This document shows, piece after piece, positions 46,301 through 55,439 of a DNA stretch of 64,000 nt. The position numbers and the translations under genes were made by a program. Numbering within the stretch: position 1 is the stretch's first letter; every line of letters starts with the position of its first letter. Source of the DNA: Patiria pectinifera (taxonomy: Eukaryota; Echinodermata; Asteroidea; Valvatida; Asterinidae). The notes below the pieces were generated by a model that made no database searches, was not told where the DNA came from, and saw only the letters and a program-made list of their open reading frames with translations. Location: the NCBI GenBank assembly GCA_029964075.1, contig CM057149.1, forward strand, positions 5,342,465-5,406,464, given 5' to 3'.

Positions 46301-47427
46301 CCAAAATGTGCTCTAAAAACACATTTTGAGTAAAATTTTTTTCACCTGTACACAGCTTCCTGGATTTCTCTTGGTTCAAATGACAAGGTGAGGTGACAAT
46401 TAATATGTTTGGCAGCAGATAAATTGACATCCGAGTATGGAACTTTTTCCCATCTGAAATCCGAGACTGTCCTGCGCTGTTCTTTTCTGTGACCCGTGCC
46501 GTGGCGTTGTCGTGCGTGTAAAAAAACTGTATATGGGAAATTATGGGCTATTCAGCTAGCCGTCCCCCTCCCCCCAGGGCCCAATGCGCGGACCGGGGGG
46601 GGGGGGGGCTGGATGATGTGTAATCATCAAAGTGGTCATGTGGTCAAAGTGTAATTTAGGACTCCTCTATTTACTTTAGTACTCCTCCTAGCTCCTCATA
46701 CGTCTGTACGTACAGTCGTTTTGGAAAAAGTTCCATACTCGGATGTCAATTTATCTGCTGCCAAACATATTAATTGTCACCTCACCTTGTCATTTGAACC
46801 AAGAGAAATCCAGGAAGCTGTGTACAGGTGAAAAAAATTTTACTCAAAATGTGTTTTTAGAGCACATTTTGGATGCATACGTCGTGCAGAAGTAACTTGA
46901 AGCAGCCGGTCAAAACTGATTGAAGTGGCTGAAAAGACAGCGGTACGTTATACACGTGACATCAACAACCATGACGTCGCATGAGCCTGCCAATGATAGT
47001 GCAATACGTCATTATGAATATTTATTTTCTCATGAATATTTAGTTTATTTCAATGGATACTTCAAATACGTCCAAAGATTGATTATTGCAACAGCGATCG
47101 TGCGCGGCCTAGTGGTTAAGAGTCTCGTGTATCAAGCAGGCGTCAGAGGTTCGAATCCCGATGAAGTAACTGACTGATTAATAAATAGAAATTAGGGAAA
47201 GGAGAGGGTGAGAGTAGAGGAGGGAAAGTGGAGGAATAACCATAAAAGATGTAACTTTTGGCGCTAGAAAATTAATTGAAAAAAGTGACGTCCGAGTACG
47301 GAAATTTTTCCTTCAGATGATTGCCCATTCTCACCTTGATCGTATCGAGTGGATGACCAGCCACCACAAGGCACACTCCACCAAAGCCTCCGGCAAGAAA
47401 GTTCTTCGCGGGACTTATTTCTGACAT
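34317..47427 (-). CDS. SLC25A20: mitochondrial carnitine/acylcarnitine carrier, complete
   Basis: Nine exons (47427-47335, 44009-43917, 43322-43195, 42382-42292, 41306-41183, 39642-39570, 37626-37517, 35801-35677, 34379-34317) total 900 nt, 299 residues plus stop, close to the 301 of the human protein. It exchanges acylcarnitine for carnitine across the inner mitochondrial membrane, feeding fatty acid oxidation. Three carrier repeats are visible: [13 protein letters not shown] (25-37), [13 protein letters not shown] (125-137) and [12 protein letters not shown] (226-237). Residues known as essential in mammalian CACT are present: the Arg-Asp pair (R176, D177 in [12 protein letters not shown]), R273 in MLRAFPANA, and the redox-sensitive cysteines equivalent to C136 and C155 (C132, C152). 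All splice sites are GT/AG. The third signature has Ala where the usual first residue is Pro. Introns are packed with mobile elements, including three 589-bp copies in intron 1. No other SLC25 member fits as well. Confidence 0.95.
34561..35097. mobile_element. TTAA-family MITE relative in SLC25A20 intron 8
   Basis: Related over most of its length, in inverse orientation, to the intron 7 elements of both adaptor copies (7235-7783, 25392-25869). Ends are AGGTGTAGTCCATCATTTG and CAAATGATGGACTCT. The TTAA flanks are no longer clear, so this is an older or decayed copy. Confidence 0.7.
35102..35313. repeat. inverted repeat with TACGACCTTGTTGCA ends
   Basis: TGCAACAAGGTCGTA at the left and TACGACCTTGTTGCA at the right, plus an internal copy near 35240, make a small fold-back in intron 8. 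Confidence 0.6.
35677..35801 (-). CDS. SLC25A20: SLC25A20 exon 8
   Basis: The acceptor is CACCAG|CC and the donor [32 protein letters not shown] through MLRAFPANA, including R273. Confidence 0.94.
35931..36312. mobile_element. inverted-repeat element in SLC25A20 intron 7
   Basis: Arms of about 85 bases are imperfect complements: GCGAACAGCAGCCTCACGTG ... GGTGCTGAACGAAC at the left, mirrored by GTTCGTTCAGCACC ... GTCGCTGTTCGC at the right. Non-coding. Confidence 0.7.
36421..36810. repeat. 11-bp minisatellite in SLC25A20 intron 7
   Basis: About 35 tandem copies of CACAAGTCAAT or CACAAGTCAGT. The A variant dominates the left half and the G variant the right half. It reads open in more than one frame only because 11 bp repeated three times has no stop; it is not a gene. 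Confidence 0.93.
37517..37626 (-). CDS. SLC25A20: SLC25A20 exon 7
   Basis: The acceptor is TTTCAG|G and the donor [32 protein letters not shown] then [16 protein letters not shown], the third carrier signature. Confidence 0.94.
37962..38446. mobile_element. TTAA-flanked MITE in SLC25A20 intron 6
   Basis: Ends AGGGAATATACATCATTTGC and its near-complement GCAAATGTTGTATTTTCCCT are flanked by TTAA (37958-37961, 38447-38450). It holds the CTGGTTCCCTGAC fold-back and is related to the repeats downstream of both adaptor copies. Confidence 0.75.
38949..39448. mobile_element. mariner-type MITE in SLC25A20 intron 6
   Basis: TA-flanked, 500 bp, with inverted repeats of about 110 bases (CCAAAATTAATGACTGGAAA at the left, TTTCCAGTCATTATTAATTT at the right). 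The right end TTTACTCACCCTG resembles that of 31460-31959. Confidence 0.8.
39570..39642 (-). CDS. SLC25A20: SLC25A20 exon 6
   Basis: The acceptor is CTTTCAG|AT and the donor GATAAAAA|GTATGT. It encodes [20 protein letters not shown] through ADK. Confidence 0.93.
39916..40153. mobile_element. MITE with GGGCAATTCC ends, 4-bp duplication
   Basis: Inverted ends GGGCAATTCCACGGTTACTC and AGTAACCCTGGAATTGCCC. The host SINE shows ATCT on both sides, a 4-bp duplication. The left end also contains a perfect palindrome GGTTACTCACGTTAC ... GTAACGTGAGTAACC. Confidence 0.8.
40190..40360. mobile_element. TA-flanked MITE, CAGTCGAACAC ends
   Basis: CAGTCGAACAC at the left and GTGTTCGACTG at the right, TA on both sides (40188-40189, 40361-40362). 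A relative lies at 59836-60250. Confidence 0.82.
41183..41306 (-). CDS. SLC25A20: SLC25A20 exon 5
   Basis: The acceptor is TTTCAG|ATT and the donor [31 protein letters not shown] then [20 protein letters not shown] and R, including C152 and R176. Confidence 0.94.
41818..42263. mobile_element. hAT-type MITE in SLC25A20 intron 4
   Basis: Ends CAGGGGCGGCAC and GTGCCGCCACTG, flanked by CACCTTAC/CACCTGAC (seven of eight bases equal). It ends 28 bases past the exon 4 donor. Confidence 0.82.
42292..42382 (-). CDS. SLC25A20: SLC25A20 exon 4
   Basis: The acceptor is CTTTAG|A and the donor [32 protein letters not shown] then [10 protein letters not shown], the second carrier signature. Confidence 0.94.
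42383..43194. other. SLC25A20 intron 3
   Basis: AT-rich intron; nothing recognised beyond splice sites. Confidence 0.5.
43195..43322 (-). CDS. SLC25A20: SLC25A20 exon 3
   Basis: The acceptor is CTTGTAG|GG and the donor [32 protein letters not shown] through TPDKDGIY. Confidence 0.94.
43323..43916. other. SLC25A20 intron 2
   Basis: Intron sequence without recognised elements. Confidence 0.5.
43917..44009 (-). CDS. SLC25A20: SLC25A20 exon 2
   Basis: The acceptor is ATTTCAG|GTC and the donor AAAGAG|GTAAAA; 31 codons, [20 protein letters not shown] then [11 protein letters not shown]. Confidence 0.94.
44010..45267. other. SLC25A20 intron 1, left part
   Basis: Intron sequence with a G run at 44227-44237; no gene or element recognised before the 589-bp elements. 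Confidence 0.45.
45268..45856 (+). mobile_element. 589-bp inverted-repeat transposon, copy 1
   Basis: It starts GGAAAAATTTCCGTACTCGG and ends with the near-complement CCGAGTATGGAACTTTTTCC. A tRNA-like stretch (minus strand GGTTCGAATCCC with GCCTAGTGGTTAAGAG upstream) lies inside. The left flank is AAAACGAC. No transposase. An 85-codon open frame inside is identical in all three copies but has no recognisable domain. Confidence 0.88.
45862..46450 (+). mobile_element. 589-bp inverted-repeat transposon, copy 2 (tandem)
   Basis: Direct tandem copy, separated from the first by only CATCT and followed by CATCTGAA. It appears identical in sequence to copy 1. Confidence 0.88.
46451..46722. other. 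spacer between inverted 589-bp elements
   Basis: 272 bases bounded by CATCTGAA at the left and GTCGTTTT at the right. It contains a C-run/G-run inverted stretch (46562-46610). The flanks indicate that this spacer has been inverted. Confidence 0.7.
46723..47311 (-). mobile_element. 589-bp inverted-repeat transposon, copy 3 (inverted)
   Basis: Reverse-complement copy of the same length with flanks GTCGTTTT and TTCAGATG. It ends 23 bases inside intron 1 from the exon 1 donor of SLC25A20. Confidence 0.88.
47335..47427 (-). CDS. SLC25A20: SLC25A20 exon 1 (start)
   Basis: ATG at 47427; donor [32 protein letters not shown] then [11 protein letters not shown], with the first carrier signature. As usual for this family there is no long presequence. 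Confidence 0.94.
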
Positions 47428-47791
47428 CCTGAATTATTGGACTGATTTCAGCTAACTGGCTAACAGAAAACAGAAAATCTCGAAACGCCGGTAACCGGAC
47501 TTTCCAGAGTTGCAAATTAAGGACGTCTGGACTTTGACCTCCGACGGCGCGACGTGCACTTTTTTTTGCATAGAGCTGCGGCAGCCAGACTAATAATTAA
47601 CTTCTAACTGCCAATTGGTGGCGCTTTGCTACTTTTACGGCAGTCTCGTTGAATTGATTTGATGACGCATTGCGTCGTCCGAGACAAGAAACCTCTTTAG
47701 TCAGCCGATCACACTCGATTGACTTCGACAAAACCGCAAGTCCCATCATAAAGAATAAGTTAACCGGACCATTTTTTCCAAGAATGTGATC
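47428..47791. other. upstream region of SLC25A20
   Basis: Expected to hold the promoter and 5' untranslated region on the minus strand. No specific motif can be assigned. Confidence 0.35.
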
Positions 47792-48272
47792 ACTGATCTC
47801 TATATAAAGACTGGATAGCTAATAAAGAGCCGCACAATGTACGAATTTGACTCCATATTGGTGAGACCGTCTGGTGATCTACAAAGGACAAGTTGCCGTT
47901 TTTATAGACAGCATGATTTCTTTTGTAACGTCGCGGTTCACTTGACTTATATTTTGACCACCACCACTGACCAAGGTTATAGCTACAATTTTTTTTAACG
48001 TCGTGGTTACTAAAATACCGCAAATATCACTTTTTCGGCGTTTTGCAATGATAATCACTACGGAAATGTGTCCCTTTTAGAACATCATAATATGTGTACG
48101 TGACCAAAATGCGCGTCAACGGTTGATACAACGCGCGCGTATTTACGCGTAGAACGTTCGTATTATACGCGGCCATCTTCGTGAGACCGGGGGCGAATTG
48201 GTCAATATGCAAAGTCTACTGTGTGAATGTTGTATGCATATCCGCTATCCAGTCTTTATATAGAGATCAGTG
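47792..48272. mobile_element. hAT-type MITE, 481 bp
   Basis: Perfect inverted ends CACTGATCTCTATATAAAGA / TCTTTATATAGAGATCAGTG, continuing through CTGGATAGC, with an exact 8-bp duplication AATGTGAT (47784-47791, 48273-48280). It lies just upstream of SLC25A20 and could influence its promoter. Confidence 0.92.
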
Positions 48273-48393
48273 AATGTGATTCTAATGGATTCCGTGCAAT
48301 GCACTAGCTGCCGCGACTGCGATCGTGACGCTCCTCTTACGTTTTATTTCAGCAAACTATCACCGTCGATTTCTCACATCAGTCAATGTCCAG

Positions 48394-48453
48394 ACCAAAG
48401 ATCCTATGATAGCGCCGCGTAACAGCGCCTACGGCGCTATATGATCTTTGGTC
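48394..48453. repeat. 60-base hairpin (small fold-back)
   Basis: Arms ACCAAAGATC...ATAGCGCCG and CGGCGCTAT...GATCTTTGGT pair with a 3-base bulge and a loop of about 14 bases. CCAGACC stands on both sides, consistent with a tiny transposon. Confidence 0.7.
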
Positions 48454-49717
48454 CAGACCTTTTTTTCAACGTTAACCCTTTCGGCATCAGGGGGCAGGGC
48501 CACACCCCCCTCTGGCCCACAAAGCAACAGTTTATAATTACAATTACTGCCGAATCTAACAAAAATCTGCTAAATTACCCAGAATTAGCCTACACTAAAC
48601 ATTAAAAACAATTATACTCACATATAGATGTTATACGATTTTCTCTTTGAAAAGCAAAACAGATATATAATGTAAAAAAGAAAAAACATTTAAAAAAAAA
48701 TATTAAATTTTTCTTTAAAAAAATTAGCAGGTGATTTTTTTTTTAAATTGGCCGCGTGTCAAGCCTAGCTTCCATTAAGTTACTTTACTTTGTAGTACAC
48801 GTCAGGGAATCTCAACGCTAGGAACATGCCTGCCTATCCCCGCTAGTATAGTATTCAAGGGTTTGTTTAAAGTGATTGAAGCATGTTCAAAACAAAATCT
48901 GCTATTTTTTTTAATAGAATCACCGATTTTACAGAATTCTGCTAACAATCTGATACAAATTTCCTTATGCTCTATAGATTTTCTGCTGGATTCGCTTTTT
49001 TTTTCAAGAAGTCTGTCAAGTCTAGCCGAAAATCGGTTAAAACGTTATCTTGTGAGGTACAAAATAATGTACGCCATTTTCGTCTGCTCATTTTTTTATC
49101 AGACTCCCTCGTCCAATCAAATTGGTTAGATTGACGAGAAGACGTCACCAACATACTTCTGACCAATGAGAGATCGGCCACGCGAGCCACGCGTGCTACA
49201 TCACGGATACTTCCTGGAACGCCCTCCCGTCTTATAAAAAAATAGGGCATTTTTTTCCCCGAAACTGATGCTACTCCATCTGGAAATGAAAACTTTTTCA
49301 TCATATTTGTTTACTTTCTGTAATTGACAATTTCCATACGTGATGACATTTTTGGCATTACGTTTAATGTATAAGTGGAGAAATTTGGAATGCGGAGAAA
49401 TACATACTGAGTACTTCGGCCCAAGGCAGCGCAAAGACCAGTATGGAGCAACAGCCAGTGATATAAAACATGACACTTTTCACCTCCATATCATTACGCC
49501 ATGGAAAATTACAGAGAACGGGGCCGGGTCAGCGGACACTGTACCGGCGCAGGCAGCTCGCAATGTCTTCCCGCTATTTTTGGTCAGTCACACAAAAAAA
49601 TTGCCTCAAATTTCACAAGCACAACTTGATACTTGATGCTTTAACCTCCGAGTCTGCCGTCCAGCTTCAAGCCTCCAACGCGGAAACTTGTACATCGTAC
49701 CCTGGAGTCTTCATGGG
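48454..49717. other. non-coding stretch, nothing recognised
   Basis: Contains C/G-run-rich bits (48490-48515) and A/T runs. Open frames around 49340-49700 have no recognisable domain and no clear splice context. Confidence 0.4.
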
Positions 49718-49768
49718 CATGGGCGTCGCGAGGGGGGGGCAAGGGGGGGCACTTGCCCCCCCCCCCCC

Positions 49769-49830
<62 letters not shown>

Positions 49831-49983
49831 GTGGTGTAAATTTAATGTACAGCAGGTATGGGGGCAAAATGTCCCTGCCCCCCCTCTAAAACTGATAAAT
49901 CGAGAATGTGTTGAGAAATACAAGCATTTTTTGGCAAAATTTTTTTTTGCCCCCCTCTAGAAAAAATCCTGGCGACGCCCATG
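49718..49983. mobile_element. hAT-type MITE with long A run
   Basis: Ends CATGGGCGTCGCG and CGACGCCCATG, flanked by the exact duplication TTCATGGG (49710-49717, 49984-49991). Same family as 4984-5263, in opposite orientation. It has an A run of more than 50 bases, unstable and possibly misassembled in length. Confidence 0.88.
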
Positions 49984-52149
49984 TTCATGGGCACAAAAAA
50001 CACATCAAATTTGGACGCTTGGGGTCTTGCAAATCGACCAGAAAACCGGCCTCGTGCACGGGGTCACTGCTAAGCTTCGACGCAGACATGTTGGCGTCGT
50101 TGTCACCCATATTGAAAGACTGACTTGAACTTTGCTGTAGGCCTACAGAACTTGTCATAACTTTTGTTTTATAGAACTGAACTGGACTTCGCAAAGCATT
50201 CCTTTGAATGCTCATTTTGTGCTGAACTGAACTGAATGGACACATGGAATTTTTGTGAACTCATAATTTTGTCGAATGATCTGAATGACGTTTTTGGAAA
50301 ATACTGAAGTCAAGCTTTTGGAGTTCGTCGGGGTAAGTCCAACTTTAATTAAGGAACTATCGAGGTGAGTGAAAAATTATCTTCTTCTTCCGTCACACAG
50401 AACCAAAAGAGGAAAAAGCGTCCCAATATTCTGCACTATGAGCAATATGGTATATGATATATCCGCCTGCATTTTAGACTTCATTTCGAAGAAAGGTGGA
50501 GTCAGAAAATATTCATTCTTTTCTTTGACTTTGATCCTTGAATCGCATTTAACATGTTTAAGTTTTAAAAAAATGTAACGTTATCTGCAACAAGCATAAT
50601 GTATTGCATTCTGTACACGAGGTTGTATTTTGCATTGTTGAATATTGTGCGATAAAATTCTAAAGATAATTGGAATATCGACAAGCACGAAATAATCATG
50701 TGTGTTTGCTGCCAACGAAATCGCGTCCAATTTAGCCTACATTGAGTTAGTCTTTTTCATTGCTGAATAACCTATTGTACGTTGAAATTCCATTGCCGTA
50801 GGCGAAAGCCCTTTTGATTCAGAGTTATTAGCATGTGAATACCTGCCAATTTGTTTGTCAAAATCATACATGCACATGCCTTTTGGTGCATTGCGCATTT
50901 CACGCATTGTGTCAATAGCTAGCTCGTGGTGCGAGTCTGCACGTGGGCCGCTCGTGGCCGGCGCAGTGTGGGCGTGGTAATAGATTCCGGTGATTCTTAT
51001 TGGTTGAAAAGTTGAAAGGCCGCGCGCGCGGTATGTGGCCAGGTGCACCGTTTTTGCTACACTTTCAAAGCCATTCCAGCAAGGCAGGGGCTTATAGAGA
51101 TTTGCTCAAAAGTTGGAGTAAACATGTTTAGATTTTCGTTGGAGGGTTCCTTGGAATTTGGATTGCCTTTTTGTTATGATTGTATTAAAATTACAGGTTT
51201 AAAACTTACCAGAACAAATAGTTTCGAACTTTTATGTAATTATTTAAAGATGAAATGAAAAACCTGAACACCATAAAGAAGTCAGCAAAGGAGCCAACGG
51301 ATTTTATCATCAACCTGAATTTATTTAATGTAAGCACACTATTTTGAGTATTATAGGGCGGCATTCCAATGGACCAAAATCTAATTTTTTTTGGACAATG
51401 TATCCACGGATCTCAAATGTATATAAATTGCTCAAAATAATTAACTTTACACCATTAGCTTCAGGGTAACTTGTATATATTATAAATACTACTATAAGTT
51501 CAAGAGGACAGCAGAAGAAAAATATTGAGAGCTGAATTATTATGATTATGATTGTATAAATAGAGATGTTATAACAGATAGCCGACGGAATTATTTGAAA
51601 CTCAAATGAATTGGAGAAGACCTGCTGTTGCGATCGAGACCAGGAATTCGACGTTTGGAAGAAGTCAAATAAGGCAAAGTTATGATTGTATTAAATGAAT
51701 GCTTACGGTTCAGGTTAAGGCGTAGGGTTAAGGCGGGGTAGGTTGGGGTATAGGCACATGGCGAGCGTAGGCAGCCGAGCACACCAGCAGCAGCGTAAGG
51801 GAGCTTGACCTGGCACAGCCATGGTGTAAAAATTAACTTATAAAAATATTTTAACAAAACAATTTAAAAATTACCTTTTCGGGGCACAGTAAAAATCGTC
51901 GGGCAAATCGTAGCTTGATCCTTAAAAAAAATTAACGGTAGTCAATTAAAAATCTGCATCGAGGTAGTGCATTGTAATGGAAAAATACAATGTTATCAAT
52001 ATTAGAAAATTTCTTTTTAATATCAATTTTGGTTTTTGAAATAAGTAGACACACGTTACTGAGCTCTAAGCTTACATGGGTTGATGAGCATCCGTCATTT
52101 AAAAAAAATACGAGGACATCGTTGGGGTAGTTTTCGCGATGTTATAATT
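49984..52149. other. non-coding stretch, nothing recognised
   Basis: No exon, RNA gene or clear mobile element. It includes a GGTTAAGGC-type degenerate stretch near 51715-51750. Confidence 0.4.
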
Positions 52150-52900
52150 GTATGTATGATATCGTCTTCCCGAGAAAGTGTTCTTGGTGATATCTTGTAG
52201 GTGAGATGCCGTCTTCCCGAGAAATAAAATATTTCCCGGGTTGATGATATCTTGTAAATAAGACATCGTCATCCCGAGATAATGTCATCACGGGTAGGTG
52301 ATATCTTGTTTGTAGGGTGAGATGTTGTCTTCTCGAGAAAAAAATCTCTGGTCGATGATATCTTGTAGGTGAAATATCTTCTTCCCAAGAAAGAAAACAT
52401 TTCTCGGGTTGAAGATATCGTGTTGGTCAGATGTCATCTTCTCGAGAACAAAATGTATCTCCGGTGGATGATGTCTTGTAGGTTAGATATTGTAGGGTGA
52501 GATGTTGTCTTCTCGAGAAAAAAATCTCTGGTCGATGATATCTTGTAGGTGAAATATCTTCTTCCCAAGAAAGAAAACATTTCTCGGGTTGAAGATATCG
52601 TGTTGGTCAGATGTCATCAGTTGATTATTTCTCGAGAACGGATGAAAATGTATCTCCGGTGGATGATGTCTTGTAGGTTAGATATCGTTTTTCCGAGATA
52701 ATATTTCATCACGGATTGGTGATATCTTTTAGGTGAGATGTCGTCATCTCGAGGAAATAAAATATTTCTCGGGTTGACTATGTCTTTTGGGTGAGATGTT
52801 ATCTTCTCGAGAAAATGAAATATTTCTCGGGTTGATGGTATCTTGGAGGATATCGTCTTCCTGAGAAGATTATTCACTGGTTGACGATATCTTAATTTTC
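52150..52900. repeat. tandem array of about 60-70-bp units
   Basis: About a dozen degenerate units, each with TGATATCTTGTAGGTGAGAT followed by CGTCTTCTCGAGAA and AATATTTCTCGGGTTGATGA. A larger segment is duplicated exactly (about 52310-52435 and 52490-52615), showing recent expansion. The palindrome TTCTCGAGAA recurs. Confidence 0.85.
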
Positions 52901-53772
52901 ATATTTCCCGATACCAAATCAGTTAATTATTTCATTCAAACGGATGATAGATGTCTACCTTCCGTGATTACAAAAAAAAATGATTTTATCAACTCATAGC
53001 TTCCACGGAGCTCTCTTTAAAATATGATTATTGTAAAAAAATAAAATAAGTTTTTTACTGAATCAAAATCATTAAAACAGCTTTTCTAACTGGAAAATAA
53101 AATGAAAATGTTTGTCCGAAGTTTTAAATCTTAAGTTCAGAAAAACTCGATGAGGTTTACTGTTTTGAGGGATACCAATGAATAAAAAATTAAGGCAAAG
53201 CTATATGTAGCCAAATAAAATATAAACATTAAAGTGCACAAAGAGCATGTGGTATGGTAATAAAATAATAATACATCAATAAATAAAATTTAGGAAGCTT
53301 TAGCGTGCTGCAAAAAGCGAGCAAATAGCAGCTGGCAAGACAATTAGGAACTTTGGGAATCGGGGAGGGAACGAACGTATTTAATTTATACCAACGTTAT
53401 CCTGACATGTGCATTGGCAATAATAACGCCAGTTGAAGTATGAAGAAAATTAAGTTTTAATGTTTGGGATTTTATTTGAATAATACAAACTGAAGAATCA
53501 GCGATGAAGACGGACCCTCGGAGATGTTATCATGTCAACAGAAATCAATGTCAATGGCATTGCCTGCGGCCGCATCACAACCATATTAAGTTTGCTGATT
53601 ATTTTTGTGTAAAGCCGAAGGACTTATATTATATACCTTGAAGAAATAATGGTGTAAAGATGTTCATCATGCATTCCTTTTCAAACTTTTGCGAAATAAG
53701 TCTGTAAACTGTTGTGTTGAATAATGTCCTTTGGAATACCGCCCTCTAGAGGTTAAAGTCTATGATTAAGAA

Positions 53773-54306
53773 AGACGACACCCTTGATGGGTGCTACTAT
53801 TGAGAAAAGCGACACCCTTGATGGGTGCTACCATAATCTCACCCTTGATGAGTGCTACTTTTGAGAAATACAACACCCTTAATGTTACCATTGAGAAGGA
53901 CGACACCCTTGATGGGTGCTACTATAACACCCTTGATGGATGCTACGCCATATACTGTATTGATTAACACCACACACCAGTGATGGGTGGTACTAAGGCA
54001 ACACCCTTGACGGTTGCTACCAGTGAGAAGAACGACACCCTTGATGGGTGCTACACGACACCCTTGATGGGTGGTACTAAGGCAACACCCTTGATGGGTG
54101 CTACTATTGAGACGAACGACACCCTTGATGGGTGCTCCTACTGTACTGATTAACACAACACCCTTGATGGGTGATCGAGAAAGACCTCACCCTTGATGGG
54201 TGCTTCTATTGAGAAATACGACACCCTTGATGGGAGATTCTGTTGACAAAGACGATACTCTTAATGGATACTTTTATTGAGAAATATAACACCCTTGATG
54301 GGTGCT
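53773..54306. repeat. array of 17 self-complementary 15-mers
   Basis: The core CACCCTTGATGGGTG (stem CACCC/GGGTG, loop TTGAT) recurs 17 times, most copies exact, separated by 8-32 bases of more variable sequence such as CTACTATTGAGAAAGACGA. Confidence 0.9.
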
Positions 54307-54744
54307 TCATTGCCAACAAATTAATTCAGTATAGAATTATTAATGTATAAAGTTGTAAAACCAGTAAGAGATGATGTTTTGTAGAGAAGACAAAGAGAGT
54401 TAAAGATAATAATTATATTTTCCAAGGAACCTCTCCGCACGATTAATAGTTCATCAGACACAATCTTACCAAGCACCAGATGGGAAAGGAATAAAAATCC
54501 CGCCGCTTGGATGTGCAAATAAATTTGAAATAATTTGTTTCTTAATGCCAACGTTTTTGGGTGTCAGTAAAGTACGATTCCGAAAATAATCACGTAATCG
54601 AAATGAGCACTAGCGCGGCTCTAGGTTCGATTGAAAACGTCTTTTAAAAAAGATAACGTATAAAATTAAAAGGCAAAAATCTTCAAAGGAAAAATAAATC
54701 AATGAGGAGAAATTCTAGGAGCGTAAAAGTGAAATCGAAAAAAA

Positions 54745-55395
54745 ACTCTAAATGTTAATCATTTGTTCGATAAGAGTAGACGATGGATATCGACCTGCGG
54801 GTATATTAAAACAGCAAATGTATCGTTCGTTAACGATTACGAGTGAGTTCGTGTTGAGTTTGAGCGCGAACAAAGTTGGCGTCAATCATAAAATGTTGTC
54901 TATCATTTGTTCGATTTGTGAATCGGAAGAAAATAAGACATGGACCTGTGGGTATGAATTGAAACAACAAATATACCGTTCATTCACGATTTACGAGTTC
55001 GTGTTGAGTTCGAGTGCGCACAAATTTACTGTCAATCATTACATTTGTCAAGCATTTGTCAGTCATTTCGACCGATTTGTGTATCGGAAGAAAATAAGAC
55101 GATGAACCTGCGGGTATTGATTAAAACAAAAAAATGTATCGTTCGTTCACGATTTACGAGTTCGTGTTGAGTTCGAGTGCGAAAAAAGTTAGCGTCAATC
55201 ATTAAATCTTGTCAAGCATTTGTCAAGCATTATTTTGACCGATTAGTGTATAGGAAGAAAATAAGACGGTGTATATCGACCTGCAGGTATATTAAAACAA
55301 CAAATGTATCGTTCGTTAATTATTCTTGTTTGAGTTCAAGTGCGAACCAAGTTCGTGTTCGAGCTCGAGTGCGAACAAAGTTAAAAGAATACAAC
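54745..55395. repeat. satellite-like array, about four units of roughly 160-180 bp
   Basis: Each unit contains GGAAGAAAATAAGACG, ACCTGCGGGTAT, AAATGTATCGTTCGTT, GAGTTCGTGTTGAGTTCGAG and GTCAATCATTA in this order. Units differ by several per cent and small indels. Confidence 0.85.
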
Positions 55396-55439
55396 TAACG
55401 TACAAGAACGAAATATGTACACGACTACGAGTGTCTGCA

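Noticed and set aside
47098..47165. tRNA gene inside the 589-bp element
   Set aside because: It lies within a transposon present three times and lacks a clear cloverleaf; treated as tRNA-derived sequence.
49340..49889. Possible gene spanning the MITE at 49718-49983
   Set aside because: Several overlapping frames on both strands run into the A run; none shows a domain or convincing splice sites.
51700..51760. Internal telomere-like repeat (GGTTAAGG wording)
   Set aside because: Units are irregular and few; it does not match TTAGGG in tandem.
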